64,000 nucleotides of DNA. Source: CALVGQ01 sp031551965. Its GTDB lineage: Bacteria > Bacillota_I > Bacilli_A > Erysipelotrichales > Erysipelotrichaceae. A program made the position numbers and the translations under genes. Under the pieces are notes generated by a model, which worked only from the letters and a program-made list of their open reading frames with translations, did no database searches and was not told the origin of the DNA. Location of the stretch: assembly GCA_031551965.1 (NCBI GenBank), contig JAVBMW010000030.1:6150-70149 (forward strand), in the 5' to 3' direction. Shown piece by piece: positions 26,672 to 34,808 of the stretch (positions are counted from its first letter, which is position 1; every line of letters starts with the position of its first letter).

Positions 26672-27184
26672 ATGAAGACAAAAAATTTAGTGTTTACTGC
26701 TTTATGCATGGCATTGGCAATCATCCTTCCACAAGCTTTTCACATGATCCCAAATGCTGGAAGCATCTTTTTACCAATGCATATACCAGTACTTTTATGT
26801 GGATTGACATGTGGTCCGCTTATGGGATTGGTATGTGGATTTTTTTCACCAGTTTTATCGCATTTGATTACCGGAATGCCACCAGCAGCTTTTCTTACAA
26901 GTATGATTCTTGAATTGACTGTCTATGGATTGATTAGTGGATTACTGAATCGTTTTGTGAAAACTAAAAATAATTTGCTGAACATTTATATTTCACTACT
27001 TGGTGCAATGATTTGTGGTCGATTAAGTTATGGAATCGTTAATGCATTAATTTTACGTGCAGGTCAATATAGTATGCAAATTTGGTTAAGTACAGCAATA
27101 TTCACAGCACTACCAGGAATTATAATCCAACTTATTTTGATTCCATTTTTGGTTGTAACGCTTAAAAAAGGAAAATTGATTTAA
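26672..27184 (+). CDS. ECF transporter substrate-specific (S) component
   Basis: Integral membrane vitamin-uptake S component of 170 residues with about five to six helices. The N terminus KTKNLVFTALCMALAIILP carries the alanine-rich helix 1 that docks the shared EcfT subunit. The stretch LPMHIPVLLCGLTCGPLMGL is characteristic of a common S-component subgroup in Bacillota. The ligand cannot be told from sequence. Energising subunits (ecfA, ecfT) are not in the window. Confidence 0.85.
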   Translation: MKTKNLVFTALCMALAIILPQAFHMIPNAGSIFLPMHIPVLLCGLTCGPLMGLVCGFFSPVLSHLITGMPPAAFLTSMILELTVYGLISGLLNRFVKTKNNLLNIYISLLGAMICGRLSYGIVNALILRAGQYSMQIWLSTAIFTALPGIIIQLILIPFLVVTLKKGKLI

Positions 27185-27241
27185 TTAAAACTATTAAAAT
27201 ATGATCTTTGTGTTAAAATAGGTAAGTCAGGATGTGAAACT

Positions 27242-27976
27242 ATGGATCGTTTACAAAAAGTAATAGCCGCAAGCGGCATCACAAGCAGAAGAAAAGCAGA
27301 AGAATTGATAAAAGAAGGTCGAGTTAGTGTTGATAAAGTAGTCATCACTGAAATGGGTTATCAACCTCGTAAAGGGGCTTTGATTGAAATCGATGGAAAA
27401 CCAATCCAAAGAGAAAACAAAGTCTATTTTGTCATGAATAAACCAAAAAAAGTATTATGTACTCTAAATGATGAACATGATCGAAAAACAGTCGTTGATT
27501 TAATGGAATGCAATGAAAGAGTGTTTCCTGTGGGAAGACTAGATTATGATACAACAGGTGTTTTAATTATGACTAATGATGGAGAGTTCGCTAATGAAGT
27601 AATTCATCCTCGTTACCATATCCCTAAGACATATGAAGTCTTTGTCGATGGAATCTTAGAAACTGAATCAATCAAAACACTTGAAAGAGGAGTTACTTTA
27701 GATGATGGCTCTGTCACTTTGCCTGGTAAAGTGTGGGTCACAAACAAAGATTTTGAAAAGAAAACTACGACTTTTGAATTAACGATTCAAGAAGGAAAAA
27801 ATCATCAAGTCAAAAGAATGTGTGAAGCTGTAGGTCATGAGGTAAAAAGACTTCATCGCTCAAAGTTAGGGTTTTTACATGTTAAAGATTTGAAACAAGG
27901 TGAATATCGTATTTTAAAACCATTTGAAGTAAAACAACTTCGTTCAATGGCAAATGATGGTAAGAAACTGGTATGA
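27242..27976 (+). CDS. rluB: Ribosomal large subunit pseudouridine synthase RluB
   Basis: RsuA/RluB-family pseudouridine synthase (modifies the 23S rRNA around U2605 in E. coli). An N-terminal S4 RNA-binding domain (MDRLQKVIAASGITSRRKAEELI) precedes the catalytic domain with the active-site aspartate in VGRLDYDTTGVLIMTNDG (about base 27527). The C terminus has the NHQVKRM signature. At 244 residues it is full length. The stop overlaps the start of the next gene by four bases. Confidence 0.93.
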   Translation: MDRLQKVIAASGITSRRKAEELIKEGRVSVDKVVITEMGYQPRKGALIEIDGKPIQRENKVYFVMNKPKKVLCTLNDEHDRKTVVDLMECNERVFPVGRLDYDTTGVLIMTNDGEFANEVIHPRYHIPKTYEVFVDGILETESIKTLERGVTLDDGSVTLPGKVWVTNKDFEKKTTTFELTIQEGKNHQVKRMCEAVGHEVKRLHRSKLGFLHVKDLKQGEYRILKPFEVKQLRSMANDGKKLV

Positions 27977-28653
27977 GTAAATACACAACTTTATTGTTGG
28001 ATGTTGATGGAACCCTTTTGGATTTTGATAAATCGGAATTAGTTGCGTTAAGAAATACATATGAACATTTTAACATTGATACAAGTGATGAAAATCTAAA
28101 TGTTTATGTTAATATCAATCGTCAACTGTGGATCGATTTTGAAAATAAGATTGTTACTAAAACAGAGTTAAAAGAATCAAGATTTGCATTTACTATCGAA
28201 AAACTAAACTTGAATCATTTAAATGGTCTTGAAATGAATGATTATTATTCTGAAGAACTTTCTAAACAGGTACATTTTTTAGAAGACGCATTAGAAACGG
28301 TCATTGAACTATCAAAGAGGTTTGATCTTTATATCATAACTAATGGAAATAAAGATATTCAAACTCGACGAATGAAGGACTCAACTTTAGATCAATACGT
28401 AATAAAAAGTTTTATATCAGATGATCTTGGTGTCCAAAAACCTGATATCGCTTATTTCAATATTGTACTTAAGGAAGTTAAAGAAAAAGATAAATCAAAA
28501 ATCCTAGTAGTAGGTGATTCATTGTCTTCTGATATACAAGGGGCAAATAATGCTGGATTAGATTGTGTTTGGATCAATGATAAAACTTATAGTGGCAATT
28601 TAAAGATAGAAGCGACTATATCGATGTTCAAAGAAATATTTATGATTTTATAA
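27973..28653 (+). CDS. HAD-family phosphatase, YjjG/YfnB type
   Basis: Haloacid dehalogenase-like hydrolase of 226 residues. The nucleophile motif is DVDGTLLDF (about base 28000), motif II is IITNGNKDIQTRR (Thr/Asn), motif III is the lysine in LGVQKPDIAYF, and motif IV is VVGDSLSSDIQGANNAG. This motif set and helical cap fit the YjjG-type noncanonical pyrimidine nucleotidases, but substrate assignment is by resemblance only. It overlaps rluB and ends at an intrinsic terminator. Confidence 0.85.
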   Translation: MSKYTTLLLDVDGTLLDFDKSELVALRNTYEHFNIDTSDENLNVYVNINRQLWIDFENKIVTKTELKESRFAFTIEKLNLNHLNGLEMNDYYSEELSKQVHFLEDALETVIELSKRFDLYIITNGNKDIQTRRMKDSTLDQYVIKSFISDDLGVQKPDIAYFNIVLKEVKEKDKSKILVVGDSLSSDIQGANNAGLDCVWINDKTYSGNLKIEATISMFKEIFMIL

Positions 28654-28680
28654 AAGAATTGTCATAGTGATGATTCTTTT
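28652..28680 (+). terminator. Intrinsic terminator
   Basis: AAAAGAAT / ATTCTTTT stem with inner TCAT/GATG pairing directly after the HAD gene, T-rich tail. Confidence 0.65.
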
Positions 28681-28731
28681 TCTTATATGCAAATGTATTG
28701 TGTTTGTATTGAATTTGTATCTACAAAGTAG

Positions 28732-28758
28732 TATTATTTAATTAAATAATATTATAAT
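28732..28758 (+). promoter_or_regulatory. Toxin-antitoxin promoter with 20-base palindromic operator
   Basis: The halves TATTATTTAA and TTAAATAATA (28732-28751) form a perfect palindrome immediately upstream of the -10 box TATAAT (28753-28758). The -35 is poor. This is the expected place for an autoregulatory RelB-type antitoxin operator. Confidence 0.55.
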
Positions 28759-28781
28759 AGTTAGAAAGGAGATTAATTACG

Positions 28782-29090
28782 ATGGCAATAAAAACCGCAA
28801 ATTTATACGCAAGAATTGAACCAGAAGTAAAAGAAGAGGCAGAACAAATTTTATCATCACTTGGAATATCAATATCAGGCGCAATCAACATGTTTTATAA
28901 ACAGATTATTTTGAATCAAGGAATTCCTTTTGAAGTAAAATTACCAACTGAACATCCGCTCAATATTACAAATATGACAAAAGAACAACTTGGACAAGAA
29001 ATCGAAAAAGGAATACAAGATATGTTGGAGGGGAAAGTTTCTCCAGCAAATGAGGTTTTTGAAGAATTTCGTAGTAAATATGAAAAATGA
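28782..29090 (+). CDS. RelB/DinJ family antitoxin
   Basis: Antitoxin of 102 residues. The N-terminal ribbon-helix-helix (NLYARIEPEVKEEAEQILSSLGIS) followed by SGAINMFYKQIILNQGIPF is the RelB/DinJ signature. The C-terminal segment would wrap the toxin. Its stop overlaps the toxin start (ATGA), the usual coupling in type II modules. Strong AAAGGAG ribosome binding site. Confidence 0.9.
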   Translation: MAIKTANLYARIEPEVKEEAEQILSSLGISISGAINMFYKQIILNQGIPFEVKLPTEHPLNITNMTKEQLGQEIEKGIQDMLEGKVSPANEVFEEFRSKYEK

Positions 29091-29401
29091 GTTACGAAAT
29101 TATTTTTTCTAGTCAAGCTAGGCGCGATTTAGAAGAAGTATTCAGTTACATTTCAAATGAACTATTATCTTTTGAAAATGCAGTAAAGCAAGTAAGCAAA
29201 CTTCATAAAGCTATAAGAACTTTAACTGAATTACCAGAAAGATTTAGAAAGATTGAGTTTAGTAATTTGACAGATTACGAAATCAGAATTATGAGTGTTG
29301 GTCATTATTTGATATTTTATCATGTTGATAAATTTAATCAGATGGTTACAATACTTCATGTGGTTTATGAAGCAAAAAATTACGAAAGATTATTCAAGTA
29401 A
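29087..29401 (+). CDS. RelE/ParE superfamily toxin
   Basis: A 104-residue toxin of the RelE/ParE fold, with FSSQARRDLEEVFSYI in helix 1 and the C-terminal IRIMSVGHYLIFYHVD...VYEAKNYERLF. The YLIFY strand and terminal aromatic/basic residues are family-typical. Whether it cleaves mRNA (RelE) or poisons gyrase (ParE) cannot be decided from sequence; the ANYxR-like ending (here KNYERLF) leans to ParE. Cognate antitoxin is directly upstream. Confidence 0.88.
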   Translation: MSYEIIFSSQARRDLEEVFSYISNELLSFENAVKQVSKLHKAIRTLTELPERFRKIEFSNLTDYEIRIMSVGHYLIFYHVDKFNQMVTILHVVYEAKNYERLFK

Positions 29402-29411
29402 ATAAGAAATA

Positions 29412-29446
29412 CTTAGGAATGATCATCAACATTTCTAAGGATTTTT
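29412..29446 (+). terminator. Toxin-antitoxin terminator
   Basis: CTTAGGAAT / ATTTCTAAG stem (nine pairs with one G-U) then GATTTTTC. Confidence 0.65.
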
Positions 29447-29496
29447 CTATATATTATATTATGTATTGTAAAACTACTGTTTAAATTTAAGAAAAG

Positions 29497-29516
29497 AAAA
29501 AGACCTCAGCGGTCTA
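29497..29516 (-). terminator. rqcH terminator
   Basis: AGACC / GGTCT stem overlapping the end of the gene, followed on the minus strand by TTTTTC-rich sequence. Confidence 0.55.
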
Positions 29517-31167
29517 GTTTTCGGGCTTTGATAATATTTAAAATTTCTTCTTCGTTTGGATCAATGTAGATCGTTTTGTAACTAGAGAGTGATACAAAAC
29601 CTGGTTTGGCTCCAGGTACTTTTTTCAATTGCTTTACTAGGCAATAATTGATGGGTACACTGCTTGAGTATCTCCCTTTAGAATAGTAAGCAGCGATATT
29701 GGCCGCAAGTCTTAATGTAGCTTCATCAGGATCATCCGTATCGATCGTTACATGAGAGCCATGATAATCTTTTGCATGAAGCCAGGTATCATTTTTGTTG
29801 GCTAACTTAAAGGTCAAAAATTCATTCTGCAGATTGTTTTTACCAAAAGTGATCGTACATCCGTTTTCGAGTTGTATTTTTGTACAATGTGGATCATCTT
29901 GTTTTTTCTTTTTGCGTATTTTTGAAGTGAGACTCTTACAATAGCCTAGTGCTGAAAGCTCTGTTCTGATTTCTTTAGCATCTACAAAATTTGCGATTTC
30001 GAGTTGTTGCTCAATACCTTCAAAATATTCGATTTCTTTTTCACACAGTTCGATTTGTTCTAAAAGATGAATTTGTCCTTTTTTTCCTTTATTGTATTTT
30101 TGGAAATATTTCTTTGCGTTGCCAAGCCCATCGAGTTTGGGATCTAATTGAATCGTAATCGTTCCTTCACCATCATATCTTTCGAAAGTAGCTTCTTTTT
30201 GTCCTTTTGTGATCTGATAGCTATAAGGCTGAAGATAATCACCGTATTCTCGATATATTTCACAGTTAAGGGCCTCATCATAACTTTCTTTTAGTTTAGG
30301 TAATTTCTGCCTTTGATGTTTTAATTCTCGACGAACGAGCTTAAATAGGTCACCCGTCATTTGTTTGATACGATCTTTTTCTTCCTTGTGGAAATACAAG
30401 GCATCGAGTCCTTCCATAATTGAATACTCATGGATTGGATAATTTAAATGAGTAAGTGGAATCATATGAAAAATCGGTTCATCTTGATTTTGAGAAATAT
30501 AAATTGTATTACTATTTTTAATTTGATCCATGATCTCTTCAAAATGTTCTCCATTTTGAATACGAACCATAACTTCTGCAGTTAATAATGGTGAAAATCC
30601 TTGAAGCTGACTCGTTAAATTCATACTGAAATCAATGATTGGATGTGAATAAGGATCAAGTTTATTTTCTTGAACTTCAGGTGTTTTGAATTGAGCACCT
30701 GGAAAAAGTGTCCGCTTGTTGTTTTCAAAGGGAGGTATTCTTTTTAATACATCCATGATTTTATTGTCTTCATTAATGAGGACAACATTTGCGTACTTGC
30801 CCATGAGTTCAACACTCATTGTTAAGATGATTTTATCACCGATTTCGTTTCTTGAAGCAATCTTAAATAAAAGATATCGGTCATAACGCTCTTGTATCAC
30901 ATCAAAAATTACAGAACCATCTAAATGTTTTCTAAGAAACATGACAAAGTTGCTAGGTTCTTCAGGAGTTGGATAATCTTGATTAGTAATGTTGATACGA
31001 TTATATAATGAGTGACAAGAAATCAATAAATTTCTTTTTTCACCGTTACTTCTTAATTGAAAGAAGAGTTCTGTATTGCTGATTTGATATATTTTATTGA
31101 TTTTACAAGGAAGGATGGGTTTTATCTCTTCAACAATTTTATTTAAAATTAGTCCATCTAAGGCCAT
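29506..31167 (-). CDS. rqcH: Rqc2 homologue RqcH (NFACT protein)
   Basis: Ribosome quality control factor that adds C-terminal alanine tails to stalled nascent chains on 50S subunits. It was formerly annotated as fibronectin-binding protein A. The N-terminal NFACT-N domain begins MALDGLILNKIVEEI. A long helical coiled-coil middle (about residues 260-400) follows, then the NFACT-R domain with NDTWLHAKDYHGSHV (about base 29730-29775). 553 residues is normal. It is transcribed divergently from the aro operon, with which it shares the ~270-base intergenic region. Confidence 0.92.
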   Translation of the reverse strand: MALDGLILNKIVEEIKPILPCKINKIYQISNTELFFQLRSNGEKRNLLISCHSLYNRINITNQDYPTPEEPSNFVMFLRKHLDGSVIFDVIQERYDRYLLFKIASRNEIGDKIILTMSVELMGKYANVVLINEDNKIMDVLKRIPPFENNKRTLFPGAQFKTPEVQENKLDPYSHPIIDFSMNLTSQLQGFSPLLTAEVMVRIQNGEHFEEIMDQIKNSNTIYISQNQDEPIFHMIPLTHLNYPIHEYSIMEGLDALYFHKEEKDRIKQMTGDLFKLVRRELKHQRQKLPKLKESYDEALNCEIYREYGDYLQPYSYQITKGQKEATFERYDGEGTITIQLDPKLDGLGNAKKYFQKYNKGKKGQIHLLEQIELCEKEIEYFEGIEQQLEIANFVDAKEIRTELSALGYCKSLTSKIRKKKKQDDPHCTKIQLENGCTITFGKNNLQNEFLTFKLANKNDTWLHAKDYHGSHVTIDTDDPDEATLRLAANIAAYYSKGRYSSSVPINYCLVKQLKKVPGAKPGFVSLSSYKTIYIDPNEEEILNIIKARKLDR

Positions 31168-31245
31168 AAATGCACTTCCTTTCTCTTAAACTTCGTTCTA
31201 ATTATATCGAATTGTAACAAAAATACAAGTTTTCATGAAAATACT

Positions 31246-31274
31246 TTTCAAAGTAGTGAATTATGCGCTATAAT
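31246..31274 (+). promoter_or_regulatory. Promoter of the aro operon leader
   Basis: -10 TATAAT at 31269-31274 with a weak -35 TTTCAA at 31246-31251 (17-base spacer), giving a start near 31281, just before the leader peptide's ribosome binding site. Confidence 0.55.
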
Positions 31275-31298
31275 AGTATCAACTAAAGAGGAGTTCTT

Positions 31299-31337
31299 AT
31301 GAAACATACTATACGATTTAGCTATTATTTTAAATAA
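31299..31337 (+). CDS. Twelve-residue Phe/Tyr-rich leader peptide of the aro operon
   Basis: AAAGAGGAG (31285-31293) precedes ATG 31299, which encodes MKHTIRFSYYFK and stops at TAA 31335-31337. Four of the last six residues are Phe or Tyr (TTT, TAT, TAT, TTT). Directly downstream come alternative hairpins and an intrinsic terminator, then the genes for making chorismate, prephenate and the tyrosine precursor. This is the layout of ribosome-mediated attenuators such as pheL. It is too short for routine gene calling. Translation and stalling are inferred. Confidence 0.7.
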   Translation: MKHTIRFSYYFK

Positions 31338-31340
31338 ACA

Positions 31341-31427
31341 GGGCAAAACATACAGTGTTGCCCATTTGATATTGGACAATGCTCATGTTTATTAGATAAC
31401 CATGCGCAGGCGTGGTTTTATTTTTTT
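31341..31427 (+). promoter_or_regulatory. Transcription attenuator of the aro operon
   Basis: GGGCAA (31341-31346) pairs with TTGCCC (31358-31363). TTGCC can instead pair with GGACAA (31374-31379, one bulge). GCTCATGTT (31381-31389) can pair imperfectly with the 5' arm of the terminator. The terminator is AACCATGC (31398-31405) with GCGTGGTT (31410-31417), loop GCAG, and the tract TTTTATTTTTTT. A ribosome stalled on the Phe/Tyr codons would cover the first GGGCAA arm. Mutually exclusive pairings are seen; their regulatory sense is inferred. Confidence 0.65.
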
Positions 31428-31441
31428 ATAAGGAGAAGCAT

Positions 31442-32458
31442 ATGAAAGTGATTGAAGTACATTGTACACAAAAAAGTTATCCCATTTATTTAGGCAAAGG
31501 GATTTTAGAGAAGTGCCATGAATTAGTTAATTTAGATCGTCATGTTTTTTTGATCACTGATGATGGAGTTCCAAGTGAATATCTTGAAGTCATTAAAAAA
31601 CAATGTAAAGGAGTGACAGTTCAAATTTTAAAACAGGGTGAAGAATCAAAAGGTTTTGCAACTTATCAATCCTGCTTAGAAAAAATGGTTGAAAATAATT
31701 TTACGCGAAAAGACTGTGTTGTTGCCTTAGGCGGAGGTGTAGTTGGAGATCTTGCGGGGTTTGTCGCTTCTACTTATATGCGAGGAATTGATTTTATTCA
31801 AATTCCGACAACGACTTTATCTCAAATAGATAGTAGTATTGGTGGTAAAGTGGCGATCAATGTAAATGGATATAAAAACTGTGTGGGTGCTTTCTGGCAA
31901 CCTACGGCTGTCATTGTTGATTATCTTGTATTAAATACATTGTCTAAACGTCACTATTACAATGGATTGGTTGAAGCATTAAAAGCTGGTTGTTTGGATG
32001 ATCCTAAAATAGTTGCGCTATTTGAAGAAGAACAAATCGAAGATCATGTAGAAGAGATCATTGAGCGATCAATCCTATTTAAGAAAAGAATTGTTGAAGA
32101 AGATGAAACTGAACAAGGAATCAGAAAAATTTTAAACTTTGGACATACCTTCGGCCATGCAATCGAATCGATTTTTGAACTCAAAGGATTTTATCATGGT
32201 GAAGCAGTTGCCTTGGGGATGCTTTGGGTAATTGATAATGAAGAAATTGTGGAAAGATTGAAAAGAATATATGAGAAGATGAACTTGAAAACTGATGTAA
32301 AGGTAGATCCAGAACTTGTGATGAGTTATCTGTTGAAAGATAAAAAGAAAAATCAAAAGGGAATCAGTTTAATTAGAATCAGTAAAATAGGGGAAGCAAA
32401 GATAGTGGAAACATCAATGGAAGAATGTATTGAAATCGCAAGGAGGATGTCATCATGA
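31442..32458 (+). CDS. aroB: 3-Dehydroquinate synthase
   Basis: Converts DAHP to 3-dehydroquinate, the second shikimate step, using NAD and a divalent metal. Motifs seen include LGGGVVGDLAGFVASTYMRGIDFIQIPTTTLSQIDSS-type core (GGGVVGDLAGF at about base 31731; IQIPTTTLSQ about 31798) and the metal ligand HTFGHAIE (about 32142). The ATG at 31442 follows AGGAG, 14 bases past the attenuator T-run; the GTG at 31412 lies inside the terminator. 338 residues. It overlaps aroC by four bases. Confidence 0.95.
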   Translation: MKVIEVHCTQKSYPIYLGKGILEKCHELVNLDRHVFLITDDGVPSEYLEVIKKQCKGVTVQILKQGEESKGFATYQSCLEKMVENNFTRKDCVVALGGGVVGDLAGFVASTYMRGIDFIQIPTTTLSQIDSSIGGKVAINVNGYKNCVGAFWQPTAVIVDYLVLNTLSKRHYYNGLVEALKAGCLDDPKIVALFEEEQIEDHVEEIIERSILFKKRIVEEDETEQGIRKILNFGHTFGHAIESIFELKGFYHGEAVALGMLWVIDNEEIVERLKRIYEKMNLKTDVKVDPELVMSYLLKDKKKNQKGISLIRISKIGEAKIVETSMEECIEIARRMSS

Positions 32459-33561
32459 AAAGTATGATCGGTAAAAATTTGACATTAAGTTTATTTGGTG
32501 AGAGTCACGGACCAGCGATCGGTGTTGTGATTGATGGATTTGCACCAGGAATCAAAATCGATCAGAGTTTCATCGATGCTCAAATGGAACTAAGAAAACC
32601 GAAAGGTACTATATCTACAGCACGTCAGGAAAAAGATGAAATAAAAATCATAAGTGGTGTTTTTAATGGTTTTACATGCGGTACGCCACTTTGTATCTTG
32701 ATTGAAAATAATTCGCAACATTCTTCAGATTACGAAGCGACGAAGCATTTGGCTCGTCCTTCGCACGCTGATTTTGTGGCTCATGAAAAATATTTGGGTT
32801 ATCAGGATTATCGTGGTGGTGGTCATTTCTCGGGTAGGCTTACTGCACCTCTAGTCGCAGCTGGTGCGATCTGTATTCAAATGTTGAAAGACAAGGGTAT
32901 AGAGCTTGGAAGCCATATTGCGGAAATCCACGGAGTAAAAGATCGAAGCTTTGATCAGACAAATCTTATCGATGAAATACATAAATTAAATGAATTATAC
33001 TTTGCCTGTCTTGATAAAACACAAGGTCAAAAAATGATGGATGAAATCGAAAAGGCAAGATTTATGCAGGATTCAGTAGGTGGAATCATTGAAACAGTTG
33101 TGGTAGGATGTCCGATCGGATTAGGTGATCCTTTCTTCCACAGTGTTGAAAGTCAATTGTCTAGTTATCTATTCAGTGTAGGTGGAGTTAAAGGAATCGA
33201 ATTTGGAATGGGTTTTGATTTTGTAAATCATTTTGGTAGTCATGTCAATGATCCACTGCGATATGTTGAAGATAAAATGGTCACAAGTTCCAACTACGCT
33301 GGTGGCATCAATGGTGGAATAACCAATGGGATGCCGATCGTGATTCGTTCTGCGATCAAACCAACTTCCAGTTTGCTTAGAACACAAAATACAGTAGATA
33401 TGATCAAAAAAGAAAATGCTGAAATTACATTGAATGGCAGACATGATCCTTGTATTGTCCATCGTGCACGCATTGTGATCGATAGTTTAGTTGCAGTTTG
33501 CTTAGTTGACTTGTTGATTGGTCGTTATGGTGAATACTACTTTGGTGGTGATCCAAAATGA
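32455..33561 (+). CDS. aroC: Chorismate synthase
   Basis: FMN-dependent enzyme converting EPSP to chorismate. Signature 1 GESHGPAIGVVIDG is at about base 32500, the phosphate-binding RGGGHFSGRLTAP at about 32812, and the NYAGGINGGITNGMPI signature near 33292. RHDPC occurs near the C terminus. 368 residues is standard. Start and stop overlap both neighbours by four bases (ATGA), implying strict translational coupling along the operon. Confidence 0.96.
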   Translation: MKSMIGKNLTLSLFGESHGPAIGVVIDGFAPGIKIDQSFIDAQMELRKPKGTISTARQEKDEIKIISGVFNGFTCGTPLCILIENNSQHSSDYEATKHLARPSHADFVAHEKYLGYQDYRGGGHFSGRLTAPLVAAGAICIQMLKDKGIELGSHIAEIHGVKDRSFDQTNLIDEIHKLNELYFACLDKTQGQKMMDEIEKARFMQDSVGGIIETVVVGCPIGLGDPFFHSVESQLSSYLFSVGGVKGIEFGMGFDFVNHFGSHVNDPLRYVEDKMVTSSNYAGGINGGITNGMPIVIRSAIKPTSSLLRTQNTVDMIKKENAEITLNGRHDPCIVHRARIVIDSLVAVCLVDLLIGRYGEYYFGGDPK

Positions 33562-34808
33562 AAACAGGTTTGTTAGGTAGACACCTTAGTCATAGTTATT
33601 CTAAAATCATTCATGAGAGTTTAATGGATTATAAGTATGATTTAATTGAAAAAGAACCCGAGGAAATCGATCAGTTTTTTAAGGGATGTGATTTTGATGC
33701 GATCAATGTAACGATTCCTTATAAACAAACAGTAATTCCCTATTTACATCAGCTTGATGAAAGTGCAGAAGCCGTTGGAGCGGTCAATACGATCGTCAAT
33801 CGAAAAGGGACACTAATTGGCTATAATACGGATGTAGTCGGATTTAAAGCTATCCTTGAATACAATCAAATTGAAATAACAGATAAAAAAGTGATTGTTT
33901 TGGGCAATGGTGGGGCTGCCAAAGCAGTTCTAGCGGTTCTTCATTCATTAAAACCCAGACAAATCGTGATCGTGAAAAAAAATGCTTCTGCTGAAACAAT
34001 TCAGTATGAAGAATGTTATGAAAAACACTTAGATGCCGAAGTAATTATCAATACTTCTTATGTTGGAATGTTTCCAAATGATAGTGAATCTCCAATTGAA
34101 CTTGATTATTTTGATCAGTTAGAAAGTGTTGTGGACATTATCTACAATCCCTTAAAGACAAAACTAATAGTCGATGCGATCGAGAAGGGATGTAAAGTAG
34201 GGTCAGGATTGATCATGCTGGTGGCACAGGCAGTTGCCGCAATTGAGATATTTAAAGATATAAAATTAGATGATAGTATCATGATCAACAAATACAAAGA
34301 AATCGAGTTTCAAAAGACAAACTTTGTGTTCATCGGAATGCCAGGTTGTGGGAAAACGACGATCGCTAATTTATATGCGAAACAAACAGGTAGAACGTGG
34401 ATCGATATGGATCATACGATATTAGAAAAAATTGAAATGCCGATCGCTGATTTCTTTTCTGCTCATGGTGAAAAAGAGTTTCGTGACATTGAACATCAAG
34501 TGTGTATTGAATGTTCAAGCCAAACAGGACTTGTGATCAGCACAGGTGGAGGCGTTGTGAAAAGAAATGATAATATGCAGGCACTTAAACGAAACGGTTG
34601 TTGCATGTTCATAGATCGCGAAGTTGATAAACTGGCCTTACAGGATGGCAGACCTCTAAGTAAAAGCCTTGACGATGTAAAGAAAATATATGAAGATCGA
34701 ATTGGACTTTACCAAAAATATGCCGATATTACGATCCATAACAATTCAACACTGGATGATGTACTGAAAGAGTTAAATGAAAAAATAGAACGGTGGAATA
34801 AAAAATGA
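33558..34808 (+). CDS. Bifunctional shikimate dehydrogenase / shikimate kinase fusion (AroE-AroK)
   Basis: Residues ~1-250 are shikimate 5-dehydrogenase: GRHLSHSYSKIIHE substrate site, NVTIPYKQ with the catalytic Lys (about base 33705), NTDVVGF, nucleotide-binding GNGGAAKAVLA, and VYNPxxT-like IIYNPLKTKL. Residues ~255-416 are shikimate kinase: P-loop GMPGCGKTTIANLYA (about 34334), D-M-D at the shikimate site (WIDMDHT), FREIE-like FRDIEHQV, GGGVVKR (about 34546) and the lid DGRPLSK. The frame is continuous with no internal start needed. It performs the fourth and fifth shikimate steps. Confidence 0.93.
   Translation: MKTGLLGRHLSHSYSKIIHESLMDYKYDLIEKEPEEIDQFFKGCDFDAINVTIPYKQTVIPYLHQLDESAEAVGAVNTIVNRKGTLIGYNTDVVGFKAILEYNQIEITDKKVIVLGNGGAAKAVLAVLHSLKPRQIVIVKKNASAETIQYEECYEKHLDAEVIINTSYVGMFPNDSESPIELDYFDQLESVVDIIYNPLKTKLIVDAIEKGCKVGSGLIMLVAQAVAAIEIFKDIKLDDSIMINKYKEIEFQKTNFVFIGMPGCGKTTIANLYAKQTGRTWIDMDHTILEKIEMPIADFFSAHGEKEFRDIEHQVCIECSSQTGLVISTGGGVVKRNDNMQALKRNGCCMFIDREVDKLALQDGRPLSKSLDDVKKIYEDRIGLYQKYADITIHNNSTLDDVLKELNEKIERWNKK

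Noticed and set aside
31281..31441. T-box leader upstream of aroB
   Set aside because: No AGGGTGGNACCGCG-type antiterminator or Stem I features are present; a translated Phe/Tyr leader explains the region better.
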